NCBI GenBank assembly: GCA_034434235.1
Contig: DAOTZV010000249.1
Coordinates: 1-20,472 of the forward strand
Direction: 5' to 3'
Source of the DNA: CAKZKT01 sp034434235
GTDB taxonomy: Bacteria; Chloroflexota; Anaerolineae; CG2-30-64-16
Length of the DNA stretch: 20,472 bases
Shown: in pieces, positions 1-7,265 of the stretch
Position numbering within the stretch: the first letter of the stretch is position 1
Layout: each line of letters opens with the position of its first letter
Translations under genes and position numbers: made by a program
The notes under the pieces: model-generated
Database searches by the model: none
Seen by the model: the letters and a program-made list of their open reading frames with translations, nothing else
What the model was told of the DNA's origin: nothing

Positions 1-2
1 AA

Positions 3-209
3 CACCGGTCGTTGCTTGATAGTTCGTTGGTACGCTACTATGCCTACGGCAGCCAACGCTCTGGCGACCTGTAGGCGCTGCCGACCGACCGGGCGTTCAC
101 CGGGCAGAAGCTGGACGGGGGCACGGGGCTGGTGTACTATGGCGCGCGCTATTACGACCCGGCGCTGGGCATGTTCCTGTCGCCGGATACGGTGGTGCCG
201 GAGCCGGGG
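3..209 (+). pseudogene. RHS-repeat core remnant (C-terminal fragment)
   Basis: Reading in frame from base 3 gives the typical end of an RHS-repeat-associated core: a YYAYG motif, then FTGQKLD, then GLVYYGARYYDP and LGMFLSPDTVVPEPG. RHS proteins are large YD-repeat shells that carry a variable C-terminal toxin behind this core. An in-frame TAG at 72-74 interrupts the frame between the first two motifs. Recognisable sequence stops at the PEPG around base 209, before the NRYxYxxNNPxxxxDPxG segment that normally follows. What remains is therefore a broken, truncated remnant. The upstream part lies outside the window, so whether the main gene is intact there cannot be judged. Confidence 0.8.
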
Positions 210-381
210 GAGGGCCATCCACCCTGGCCTGGCCGCCAGGGCAGGCGAATATCGCACGAATCCATGAACCACGCAGCAGGCCATTCGTGCATTCGTGTCC
301 TATTCGTGGACGGCCATCACAACACGACGCGGAAAGGCACCGGCGACCGATGTGCTCACGTGTTCACGTGTTCACGTATCT
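210..381. other. non-coding stretch with short direct repeats
   Basis: No convincing gene is present. The heptamer ATTCGTG occurs at 283-289, 291-297 and 302-308. The octamer TCACGTGT is repeated head to tail at 356-363 and 364-371, with a partial third copy at 372-378, placing two CACGTG palindromes just upstream of the serS -35 box. The open frame running through here from the RHS remnant has no recognisable protein content. Confidence 0.6.
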
Positions 382-410
382 TTGACAGGACCCGCACATT
401 GTGCTATTCT
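382..410 (+). promoter_or_regulatory. serS promoter
   Basis: A perfect TTGACA (382-387) and TATTCT (405-410) are separated by 17 bp. A TG at 402-403 gives an extended -10. Transcription would start near 417, leaving a leader of about 320 nt that contains the T-box. This is the strongest -35/-10 match before serS. Confidence 0.75.
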
Positions 411-433
411 GTCGTAAAGATCAGATGCGGCGC

Positions 434-708
434 TGACGGAGACAAGTAAGTCGTCCCGGGCCCTTCAGAGAGCCGCCGGTTGGTGCAAGGCGGCGGGCCG
501 GCCGACCGAAATCCCCTCCCGAGCCGCAACCCTCAACGCCCGTCGCGAGCCAGTATGGGTTGCCGGCCGGCCCCCGTTAGCGGGCCCGGGGTCACCGACC
601 CCATGAGGCCGTGCGCGCGAGCGCACGGCGAACCAGGGTGGCACCACGAGCGCCCCTCGTCCCCTGGCCCCAGGCGCGGGCCGGCACCGGACAGGGGCGT
701 TTTCTTTG
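434..708 (+). ncRNA. T-box riboswitch (tRNA-Ser type) upstream of serS
   Basis: The leader shows T-box architecture. Stem I has an upper helix 472-477/489-494 capped by the loop GGTTGGTGCAA (478-488), a lower helix 459-463/495-499 and an AGAGA bulge (467-471). The specifier loop pairs an AGTA strand (445-448) with GAA (508-510), followed by A and the candidate specifier UCC (512-514), a serine codon. A 9-bp hairpin with a GCGA tetraloop lies at 608-629. The T-box core AGGGTGGCACCACGAG is at 635-650, and its bulge UGGC would pair with the GCCA 3' end expected for bacterial tRNA-Ser. The antiterminator (633-638/662-667 and 646-650/656-660) is mutually exclusive with the terminator at 651-707. 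In the T-box family, uncharged tRNA-Ser stabilises the antiterminator and allows serS transcription. Specifier placement was done by eye. Confidence 0.88.
651..707 (+). terminator. T-box regulatory terminator
   Basis: CGCCCCT (651-657) pairs with AGGGGCG (693-699), extended by GTCC/GGAC (659-662/689-692) around a one-base bulge, and is followed by TTTTCTTT (700-707). The left arm overlaps the antiterminator helix, as expected for a T-box switch that stops transcription before serS when tRNA-Ser is charged. Confidence 0.8.
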
Positions 709-736
709 CAGCGGAAAAAGAAAAAAGAGGAAGACC

Positions 737-2026
737 ATGCTAGACATCAAACTCATACGCGAGAACCCGGAGAAGGTATTGGCGGCCATGGCCGCGCTCG
801 GCGCCGATGACGCGCCCGTAAAAGAGGCGCTGGCGCTCGACGAGCGCCGCCGGGCGATCCTGACGCAGGTCGAGGCGTTGCGCGCCGAGCGCAATGCCGG
901 CTCGAAACAGGTCGGCCAGCTCATGCGCGAGGGGCGCCGGCCCGAAGCCCAGGCCCTCCAGGCGCGGCTGAGCCAGATCGGCGACGAGATCAAGGCGCTG
1001 GACGAGGAGCTGGCGCGGGTCGAGGCGGCCTTCCGCGAGGCCATGCTGAATATCCCGAACCTGCCCCATCCCAGCGTGCCCATCGGCAAGGACGAGACGG
1101 AGAACGTCGTCGTGCGCACCGAGGGGACCCCGAGGCACTTCGACTTCGAGCCGAAGGCGCACTGGGACCTGGGCCCCGCGCTCGACATCATTGACTTCGA
1201 CCGCGGGGTCAAGCTCAGCGGCACGCGCTTCTACCTGCTGAAGGGCGCCGGCGCACGGCTCCAGCGCGCGCTGATCGCCTGGATGCTCGACCTGCACATC
1301 CAGAAGCACGGCTACACGGAGATCTACCCGCCCTACATGGTCAAGTCGGAGATCCTGGTGGGCACGGGCAATCTGCCGAAGTTCGCCGACAACCTGTACC
1401 GTGACGCCGAAGAGGACCTCTGGTGGATTCCGACGGCCGAGGTGCCGGTGACCAACATGTATCGGGACGAGATCCTGGATGGCGATCGGCTCCCCATCTA
1501 CCATGTGGCCTATACCGCATGTTTCCGCCGGGAGAAGATGAGCGCCGGTCGCGATGTGCGCGGCATCAAGCGCGGGCACCAGTTCGACAAGGTGGAGATG
1601 GTCAAATTCGTCCGCCCCGAGGACTCGATGGACGAGCTCATGAAGCTGATTGACAACGCCGAGGATGTCTGTCGGGGCCTGGGCATTCCGCACCGCGTCG
1701 TGCAGATGTGCACGGGCGACCTGAGCTTCGTCGCGGCGGTGAAGTACGATATCGAGATGTGGGCGCCCGGCTGTCGGGAGTGGCTCGAAGTCAGCTCGTG
1801 CAGCAACTTCATGGACTTCCAGGCGCGGCGCGCCAACATCCGCTATCGGCCCGCGCCGGGGGCCCGGCCCGAGTTCGTGCATACGCTCAACGGCTCGGGG
1901 CTGGCGTTGCCGCGCGTGATGATCGCGGTGTTGGAGACCTATCAGGAGGCCGACGGTTCGATCACCGTGCCGGAGGTGTTGCGGCCGTATATGGGAGGAA
2001 TGACGCGGATCGCCAATCCGGCATAA
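737..2026 (+). CDS. serS: serine--tRNA ligase (SerRS)
   Basis: This enzyme attaches serine to tRNA-Ser (and tRNA-Sec where present), using ATP in the cytoplasm. The 429-residue product is a normal bacterial SerRS length. The start at 737 gives the characteristic MLDIKLIREN N-terminus, preceded by an AGAGGAAG ribosome binding site. Longer in-frame starts would lie inside the T-box RNA. Residues about 28-105 form the long coiled-coil arm that binds the tRNA variable arm. Class II motif 2 is at about 262-266 (CFRRE, with Arg264 and Glu266). Motif 3 is at about 385-393 (NGSGLALPR, Arg393), followed by the usual GSITVPEVLRPYMGG tail. No frameshift is seen. Expression is probably controlled by the serine T-box upstream. 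The gene converges on the signalling operon to its right, separated by a bidirectional terminator. Confidence 0.97.
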   Translation: MLDIKLIRENPEKVLAAMAALGADDAPVKEALALDERRRAILTQVEALRAERNAGSKQVGQLMREGRRPEAQALQARLSQIGDEIKALDEELARVEAAFREAMLNIPNLPHPSVPIGKDETENVVVRTEGTPRHFDFEPKAHWDLGPALDIIDFDRGVKLSGTRFYLLKGAGARLQRALIAWMLDLHIQKHGYTEIYPPYMVKSEILVGTGNLPKFADNLYRDAEEDLWWIPTAEVPVTNMYRDEILDGDRLPIYHVAYTACFRREKMSAGRDVRGIKRGHQFDKVEMVKFVRPEDSMDELMKLIDNAEDVCRGLGIPHRVVQMCTGDLSFVAAVKYDIEMWAPGCREWLEVSSCSNFMDFQARRANIRYRPAPGARPEFVHTLNGSGLALPRVMIAVLETYQEADGSITVPEVLRPYMGGMTRIANPA

Positions 2027-2073
2027 GAGCATGCGCCTGGCGCGAGGAAAAGCACGAGCGGCGCCGCAATCCG

Positions 2074-2138
2074 AAATGGCCGGTGCTTCACGTGCCGGAC
2101 ACCTGAGAGGATGCCCGGCACGTCCTGCCGGCCATTTT
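2074..2138. terminator. bidirectional terminator between serS and the cpaE-like gene
   Basis: AAATGGCCGG (2074-2083) pairs perfectly with CCGGCCATTT (2128-2137), and an inner arm 2090-2098 pairs with 2115-2123. The plus strand ends in TTTT (2135-2138), and the minus strand has TTT at its own end. It lies between two convergent genes, so it can serve both. Confidence 0.75.
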
Positions 2139-2160
2139 CAGGCGCGCATGTTCCGCGCCC

Positions 2161-3357
2161 TTACAGCCGAATCCCGATCACCGGGCTGGTGGCCAGCCGC
2201 GAGGCCATCTCTTTCAACGTCATTGCGGCAATGTTGTCGGGCCGATAGATCGCCAGCGGCAAGCCCTGGTTCAACGAAGCCGTGCATGCTTCGCTGGCAA
2301 ACGGCACGACGCCGACAACCTCGCAGCCGAGCTGATTCCTGATGTCGCGCAGATTGGCGCCCGCCGTCATGCCGGAGCGATTCGAGATGATCACGCTCAC
2401 CAGGCTGCCGGTAGTGCCCCAGGATTTGAGGAGCTCCATCATCATCCTGGCGGCCTGGACGCAGGTTGGTTCGGGTTCCAACACGATCGAGACCTGGTCG
2501 CATGCCCGCACGGCCGCTTCAATGGCCGGCGATGCATCGGGCGGCAGGTCGAGCACCACGTAGTCGGCCATCCGGCCGAGCTGGCGGAGCAACGCGCTCA
2601 CCGCATCGGCCGACGGTTCGTGGAACTCTTCCACGCGTTGGGGGCCAAAGAGGATCCTGATCCCGAAGCTGGTGGCGAATAGCCTGGCATTCACGGCCCG
2701 TTCATCTATCTGCTCGGCCGGCAGGCTGATCAACTGGGCCACGGTCTCGGTCGGATTCCATTTCAGTTGCGCGGCCAGCGAACCGTAGAAGCCGCGAATC
2801 TCGGCCAGGATCACCGTCTTCTTCTGCTGGGCCAGCAACGCGGCCAGATTGAGCGCCACGGTCGTGGTGCCGACGCCGCCCTTCGCGCCGATCAGGCCCA
2901 GCACGCGCGCCACGACGGCCGGCGCAGCGGCGCTGACCGCGGGCCGCTGGACGCGGTTCAGGATCGCCGTGATGCGCGCCGACAGCTCCTCCAGATTGAC
3001 GGGCTTGGGCACGTAATCGTCGGCGCCGGCCCGCAATCCCCGCACGCGATCGGCGACCTGCCCCAGGGCGCTGAGCATGATGATCGGCAGGCCGGCCGTT
3101 TCGGGCTTGCTGCGCAGCTCGGCGCACACTTCGATGCCGTCCATTCCCGGCATCATCACATCCAGGACCACGATGTCGGGTCGCTCTTGCTCTACACGCT
3201 TCAGCGCCTCCTGGCCACTCAGTGCAGTAACGACCTGATAGCCTTCTGCTTGCAGGGCAAAGCTCAGCAAGCGGACGATGTCCTGTTCGTCATCCACGAT
3301 CAGGATCTTGGCCGGCCTGGCCGCAGATTTGTCTTGGGATGGCTTCGGATCAGCCAT
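2161..3357 (-). CDS. response regulator receiver fused to CpaE/MinD-like ATPase
   Basis: The 398-residue protein has an N-terminal CheY-type receiver (about 16-135) with acidic pocket Asp22/Asp23, phospho-acceptor Asp66 (VVLDVMM) and Lys118. After a short linker comes a MinD/CpaE-type P-loop ATPase from about 149, with the deviant Walker A GAKGGVGTTT (157-166) and a Walker B-like DYVVLDLPP near 265-273. CpaE-family ATPases position or organise pilus (Tad) or polar machinery. No tad genes are visible here, so the target is unknown. The region where related ATPases carry a Walker A' Asp reads ILAEIRGFYG, with Glu186 instead. The second of two tandem ATGs (3357) is chosen because it leaves 4 nt after the AAGGAGG site rather than 1; its A is also the last base of the kinase stop codon. 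The two genes are thus translationally coupled, and the kinase is the likely phosphodonor. Confidence 0.85.
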   Translation of the reverse strand: MADPKPSQDKSAARPAKILIVDDEQDIVRLLSFALQAEGYQVVTALSGQEALKRVEQERPDIVVLDVMMPGMDGIEVCAELRSKPETAGLPIIMLSALGQVADRVRGLRAGADDYVPKPVNLEELSARITAILNRVQRPAVSAAAPAVVARVLGLIGAKGGVGTTTVALNLAALLAQQKKTVILAEIRGFYGSLAAQLKWNPTETVAQLISLPAEQIDERAVNARLFATSFGIRILFGPQRVEEFHEPSADAVSALLRQLGRMADYVVLDLPPDASPAIEAAVRACDQVSIVLEPEPTCVQAARMMMELLKSWGTTGSLVSVIISNRSGMTAGANLRDIRNQLGCEVVGVVPFASEACTASLNQGLPLAIYRPDNIAAMTLKEMASRLATSPVIGIRL

Positions 3358-5084
3358 CATGCCTCCTTGGTTTCATACATCATGGGTTGGATTTGTGCCG
3401 TCGGTGTCGGCGAAGCGCCATCCCCTGCCGGCGCGATCGGAATGGTAAAATAGAAGGTGCTCCCCGCGCCCAGTTGGCTCTCCACTCCGATCTTCCCGCC
3501 GTGCGCCTCAACGATCTGCTTGGAAATGTACAGGCCCAGGCCAACGCCTCCGGCCGAGCGGGTGAGCGGCTTTTCAGCCTGGAAGAACTTGTTGAACAGA
3601 TACGGGATGTCTTGCGGCGCAATGCCCGGCCCCTGGTCTATGACCGAGACCTTGACCTTGTCGTCGGTCCGACTGGCGGTAACGGTCACCGTTTGATGTG
3701 GCGGCGAGAATTTCACCGCGTTGCCGATCAGGTTGACCAGCACCTGGCGCAGCTTGGAGCGATCGGCCACGATCTCGATGCCCGGTTCCGCGAGGCTCCA
3801 GGTGAAGGAGATCTCTTTTTCGGCCGCGAGGCTGGCCAGCGAGTCGAGCGTCTCGGCGATCAGGACGCCCAGTTCGATCGGCTCCTGCTCCAGGCGGATC
3901 TGCCCGGATTCCAGCCGCGTGATGTCGAGCAGGTCGTTGACCAGCCGGGCCAGCCGCTGGGCGTTCTGGGCGGCCGTCTCCAGGAACTCGCGACGCGTTT
4001 CCTCGTCGTGCACCTTGCCCTTCCGCAGCAGGTCAAGAAAGCCTTGCAGCGCGAAGAGCGGGGTACGTAGCTCGTGCGAGACGGTCGCGATGAAGTCGTC
4101 CTTCATCTGCGCCAGGCGACGTTCGGCCTCCTCGCTGCGATTCTTCTGGATCGCCGCGCCGAGGATGCCGGCCGCGGCCAGGAGGCCGTCCAGTTCGATG
4201 GCGGGCCAGGCGCGCTCGTGCCGGCAATCTTCCAGCCCCAGAATGCCCCACCATTCATCGCCGACGAAGACCGGCACGATGGCCGTGGAAACCACCCCCA
4301 ACGCGTGGAGAAACTCGCGCTCCCGGTCGGGAAACTCGTACAGGAGGCCGTGAATCGGCTGGCCGCGGCCCAGGATGACCTCCCAACGCCCCAATCCGGC
4401 TTCCATCAGGTTGAGCTCGCGGAGGGCCGGATTGTGAAGCTGCGAGGGGACATCGGCCGCCGTCCATTCGTGTCGTCGGCCGGTGAGGAGCACGCCCTCT
4501 TCGGCCCACCGGTTTTCGGAGATGTAGACCCGGCTCACGCCGGTCGCCAGGCCCAGCTCGCGCAGCACCTCCTCGATGTGGCGCTCCAGATCAGAGGTGC
4601 GCAAGAAGCGCATGGCCGCCTGGCTCACGGCGTGCAAGATGGCATCCCGGCGTTGCAACGCCTCTTCGACGCGCTTGCGCTCGATGGCGTAGCGCACCGA
4701 GCGCACCAACAGGTTGCGGTCCACCTGGCTCTTGACCAGGTAGTCTTGCGCGCCCTCGCGCACCGCATGGATGGCGCTCTCTTCGTCGGCGATGCCCGAG
4801 AGCACGATGATCGGCAGATGCGGCGCGTGCTTGTGGAGACGGGAGAAGGTCTCCAGGCCGGTGCTATCCGGCAAGGTCAGGTCGAGGAGGATCACGTCGG
4901 GAGGGTCGCTGGCAATGCGGTTCAAGCCTTCGGCGAGGAGCTCGACATGCGTCAGTTCGAAGCGGGCACCCCGCGCCCGCGCCAGGATCTCCTGGATCAG
5001 GCGAGCATCACCCGGGTTATCTTCGATCATCAGAAGACGGATCGTCTTTGACGCCTGCTCGGAAAGAAGGACAGGTATCTCCAT
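3357..5084 (-). CDS. hybrid sensor: receiver-GAF-histidine kinase
   Basis: The 575-residue protein has three parts. An N-terminal receiver (about 14-135) carries Glu21/Asp22, phospho-acceptor Asp68 (VILLDLT) and Lys118. A GAF-like sensor region spans about 150-315. A complete kinase core follows: the HisKA H-box FIATVSHELRTPL with phospho-acceptor His337, then HATPase_c with N-box Asn451/Asn455, G1 DQGPG (483-487), the F-box NKFF and G2 GVGLGL (513-518). No membrane segment or signal peptide is seen, so it should be a soluble cytoplasmic kinase. Because the receiver is N-terminal, it may itself receive a signal from another kinase. The ligand of the GAF region is not predictable. The start at 5084 is preceded on its strand by an AAAGGGG ribosome binding site. 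The gene is followed by, and overlaps by one base, the receiver-CpaE gene. Confidence 0.9.
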   Translation of the reverse strand: MEIPVLLSEQASKTIRLLMIEDNPGDARLIQEILARARGARFELTHVELLAEGLNRIASDPPDVILLDLTLPDSTGLETFSRLHKHAPHLPIIVLSGIADEESAIHAVREGAQDYLVKSQVDRNLLVRSVRYAIERKRVEEALQRRDAILHAVSQAAMRFLRTSDLERHIEEVLRELGLATGVSRVYISENRWAEEGVLLTGRRHEWTAADVPSQLHNPALRELNLMEAGLGRWEVILGRGQPIHGLLYEFPDREREFLHALGVVSTAIVPVFVGDEWWGILGLEDCRHERAWPAIELDGLLAAAGILGAAIQKNRSEEAERRLAQMKDDFIATVSHELRTPLFALQGFLDLLRKGKVHDEETRREFLETAAQNAQRLARLVNDLLDITRLESGQIRLEQEPIELGVLIAETLDSLASLAAEKEISFTWSLAEPGIEIVADRSKLRQVLVNLIGNAVKFSPPHQTVTVTASRTDDKVKVSVIDQGPGIAPQDIPYLFNKFFQAEKPLTRSAGGVGLGLYISKQIVEAHGGKIGVESQLGAGSTFYFTIPIAPAGDGASPTPTAQIQPMMYETKEA

Positions 5085-5153
5085 GGAGCAGCCCCTTTGG
5101 GTTCCAGGTCGAATTTGTGGTAACTGTTTGACAGGCCGTCCTCATGTTCTTTT

Positions 5154-5182
5154 ATTATAATCGTGCATGGGCTGCTTAGCAA
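5154..5182 (-). promoter_or_regulatory. promoter of the histidine kinase operon
   Basis: On the minus strand, TTGCTA (5182-5177) and TATAAT (5159-5154) are separated by 17 bp. The start site would be near 5147, giving a leader of about 63 nt before the kinase ATG. The -10 sits in the palindrome ATTATAAT. Confidence 0.6.
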
Positions 5183-5219
5183 GTGTCGCGCAATCGTTCG
5201 GAATGGCCGTAGCGGCGCC

Positions 5220-5248
5220 TTGCGCGGCCGGGCGGGTCGTACTATAAT
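5220..5248 (+). promoter_or_regulatory. promoter of the superoxide dismutase gene
   Basis: TTGCGC (5220-5225) and a perfect TATAAT (5243-5248) are 17 bp apart. The leader would be about 60 nt. It diverges from the histidine kinase promoter, and the two -35 boxes are about 37 bp apart. Confidence 0.65.
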
Positions 5249-5313
5249 CTGTGCTAACCGGCACGGCATCCGGCTCATCAGATCATTCTTCACCGAAAGG
5301 AGGGTTATCTGCT

Positions 5314-5907
5314 ATGGCTTTCGAATTGCCGTCGCTTCCGTATGCCGATACGGCGCTGGAGCCGTACTATTCGGCCAGAACGATCAGCTTTCACCACGGC
5401 AAGCACCACAAGGCCTACGTGGACAATCTGAACCGGCTCATCGCCGGCAGCCCGTTGGAAAGCAAGGCCCTGGAGGAGATCATTCGGACAACGGCCGATG
5501 ATCCCGGCAAGGCGGCTATCTTCAACAATGCCGCGCAGGTGTGGAACCATACCTTCTTCTGGCACAGCATGAAGCCCGGCGGCGGTGGGCCGCCGACCGG
5601 CGCGCTTGCGGCGCGGATCGCCGAGGCGTTCGGCGGGTACGAGAAGTTCGCCGAGCAATTCAAGGCCGCGGCCGTGGGCCGGTTCGGCAGCGGATGGGCC
5701 TGGCTGGTGGCCGACGGCGCCGATCTCAAGATCATCTCGACGCCCAACGCCGAGACGCCGATCACGAAGGGGCTCCGGCCGCTGATCACGGTGGACGTGT
5801 GGGAGCACGCCTACTATCTGGATTATCAGAACCGCCGGCCCGATTTCGTGCAGGCGTTCCTCGATCATCTGGTCAACTGGGATTTTGCGGCCGCCAATCT
5901 GGGCTGA
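5314..5907 (+). CDS. sodB: superoxide dismutase, iron type
   Basis: This enzyme converts superoxide to hydrogen peroxide and oxygen in the cytoplasm. The 197-residue length matches Fe/Mn-SODs. The predicted metal ligands are all present: His27 (in FHHGKHH), His79 (WNHTFFW), Asp161 and His165 (DVWEHAYY). The NNAAQVWNHTFFW segment with Gln75, together with STPNAETP, is typical of Fe-SOD rather than Mn-SOD; metal choice cannot be proven from sequence. The start ATG at 5314 has a GAAAGGAGG site (5295-5303) ten bases upstream. No signal peptide is seen. A peptidase gene follows 67 nt downstream on the same strand, so the two may share a transcript. Confidence 0.95.
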   Translation: MAFELPSLPYADTALEPYYSARTISFHHGKHHKAYVDNLNRLIAGSPLESKALEEIIRTTADDPGKAAIFNNAAQVWNHTFFWHSMKPGGGGPPTGALAARIAEAFGGYEKFAEQFKAAAVGRFGSGWAWLVADGADLKIISTPNAETPITKGLRPLITVDVWEHAYYLDYQNRRPDFVQAFLDHLVNWDFAAANLG

Positions 5908-5912
5908 GCAGC

Positions 5913-5960
5913 ATGTCGCGCCGGCCGGGGCGCTCGCCGGGTGCCCCGGCCGGCAGACAT
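5913..5960. other. strong hairpin between sodB and the M24 peptidase gene
   Basis: GCCGGCCGGGG (5920-5930) pairs perfectly with CCCCGGCCGGC (5944-5954), flanked by ATGTC/GACAT (5913-5917/5956-5960). No T tract follows, so it is not a classical terminator. It could stabilise the sodB mRNA end or modulate read-through. Confidence 0.55.
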
Positions 5961-5974
5961 GAGAGGAGCAGCAA

Positions 5975-7153
5975 GTGCAACGACTATCGCAGATCCAGGC
6001 CGCCATTCGGTCCGAAGGATTGGACGGCTGGCTGCTGTACGAATTTCGCGGGTTGAATCCGATCGCGCTCGATGTGGTAGGCATCACCGCGGAGCAGAGC
6101 GGCAGCCGACGGTGGGCCTGTTTCATCCCGGCGCAGGGCGAGCCGCGCTGGCTGGTGCACGCCATCGAGCGCAGCGGCTGGGCCGCCATCGCGCCCCAGG
6201 CCCAGACGTATGTCTCTTGGGCCGATTGGCGCGAGGGCTTGCGGACCCTCCTGGCGGGCAGTCGCCGGGTGGCGATGGAGGTCTCGCCGGGCGCGGCCAT
6301 TCCCTACATCGGCCGGGTGGACGCGGGCACGGTCGAGCTGGTGCGCAGCCTGGGCGTCGAGGTGCTCACCTCGGCCGATCTGGTGCAGATCGCCCAGGCG
6401 GTATGGACGGCCGAACAGCTCGAGAGCCATCGCCGGGCGTGCGCGGCGCTCCTGGCGGTGAAGGACGCCACCTTCGCGCACGTGCGAGAGGGGCTGGCGG
6501 CCGGCGCGCCGCGCAGCGAGCTGAGCGTCCTCGGCTTCATGGTGGAGGAGTTTCAACGGCGCGGCCTGTCGGGCTACGGTGCCATCGTCGCGGTGAACGG
6601 TCACGCGGCCAATCCGCACTACTTTCCCCGACCCGATGCCGACACGCCGATCCGCCGCGGCGACCTGCTGCTCATCGACCTGTGGGCGCGCGAGCCGCGC
6701 GCGGACGCGATCTACGGCGACATCACCTGGGTGGCGTACGCAGGCCCGGAGCCGCCCGCGCGCATCCGGTCGGTGTTCGATGTGGTCGCCGCCGCGCGCG
6801 ATGCGGCGGTCGCCTTCATGCGCGAGCGCCTGCGGGCCGGCCGGCCGGTGTACGGCTACGAGGTGGACGACATCGCGCGCGGGGTGATCGCCGCGGCGGG
6901 CTTTGGCCCCTACTTCATCCATCGCACGGGTCACTCGATCGGCACCGCGGGACACGGCAACGGCGTCAACCTGGATAACCTGGAGACGCAAGATCGCCGT
7001 CGCCTGATCCCGGGCGTGGGCTTCTCGGTGGAGCCGGGCATCTATCTGCCCCAGGAGGGCTTCGGCATCCGTCTGGAGATTGATTGTTACGTGAACGGCG
7101 ACGATGTGGAGGTCACTACCTTGCCGTTGCAGAAGGAACTGGTCTTGATCTGA
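5975..7153 (+). CDS. M24-family metallopeptidase (Xaa-Pro aminopeptidase-like)
   Basis: The 392-residue protein has a creatinase-type N-terminal domain (about 1-145) and a C-terminal pita-bread peptidase domain (about 150-390). The five dinuclear metal ligands expected for M24 are in order: Asp235 (LLIDLWA), Asp249 (GDITW), His320 (HRTGHSIG), Glu353 (SVEPGIY) and Glu368 (RLEID). Members remove an N-terminal residue preceding proline or act on related dipeptides. Exact specificity cannot be assigned, and creatinase-like activity is a less likely alternative. The start is GTG at 5975, preceded by GAGAGGAG. No signal peptide is seen, so it should be cytoplasmic. It lies downstream of sodB on the same strand with no clear promoter of its own, suggesting co-transcription. 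Confidence 0.88.
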   Translation: MQRLSQIQAAIRSEGLDGWLLYEFRGLNPIALDVVGITAEQSGSRRWACFIPAQGEPRWLVHAIERSGWAAIAPQAQTYVSWADWREGLRTLLAGSRRVAMEVSPGAAIPYIGRVDAGTVELVRSLGVEVLTSADLVQIAQAVWTAEQLESHRRACAALLAVKDATFAHVREGLAAGAPRSELSVLGFMVEEFQRRGLSGYGAIVAVNGHAANPHYFPRPDADTPIRRGDLLLIDLWAREPRADAIYGDITWVAYAGPEPPARIRSVFDVVAAARDAAVAFMRERLRAGRPVYGYEVDDIARGVIAAAGFGPYFIHRTGHSIGTAGHGNGVNLDNLETQDRRRLIPGVGFSVEPGIYLPQEGFGIRLEIDCYVNGDDVEVTTLPLQKELVLI

Positions 7154-7155
7154 CA

Positions 7156-7185
7156 TAGTAGGGCGAACTTAAGTTCGCCCTACTA
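7156..7185. repeat. 30-bp perfect palindrome
   Basis: TAGTAGGGCGAACTT is followed directly by its exact reverse complement. It begins two bases after the peptidase stop codon. The core TAGGGCGA-CTTAAG-TCGCCCTA is shared, with one base pair swapped, with the last unit of the tandem array at 13212-13237, so both belong to one dispersed palindromic repeat family. Confidence 0.85.
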
Positions 7186-7218
7186 CAAATTGCGGAACCG
7201 TTGCGCACGGTTCGACGT

Positions 7219-7255
7219 CTCCTTCTCAGGAACGAGGGACGTTCCCGAGAAGGAG
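7219..7255 (+). promoter_or_regulatory. hairpin that sequesters the ribosome binding site of the VIT-vWFA gene
   Basis: CTCCTTCTC (7219-7227) pairs with GAGAAGGAG (7247-7255) and, past one A-C mismatch, GGAACG (7229-7234) pairs with CGTTCC (7240-7245), leaving the loop AGGGA. The AAGGAG (7250-7255) is the only good ribosome binding site for the ATG at 7266, and it is fully paired. This would favour low translation unless the hairpin is opened by temperature, protein, ligand or coupled translation. The structure is visible directly; the regulatory role is inferred. Confidence 0.6.
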
Positions 7256-7265
7256 ATGGGTTGCC

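Noticed and set aside
611..736. N-terminally extended serS start
   Set aside because: It would translate through the T-box antiterminator and terminator. The canonical MLDIKLIREN start at 737 has its own ribosome binding site.
5128..5161. TTGACA and TATAAT on the plus strand as a promoter
   Set aside because: The spacing is 22 bp, too long for sigma-70. The same AT-rich block fits a 17-bp spaced promoter on the minus strand.
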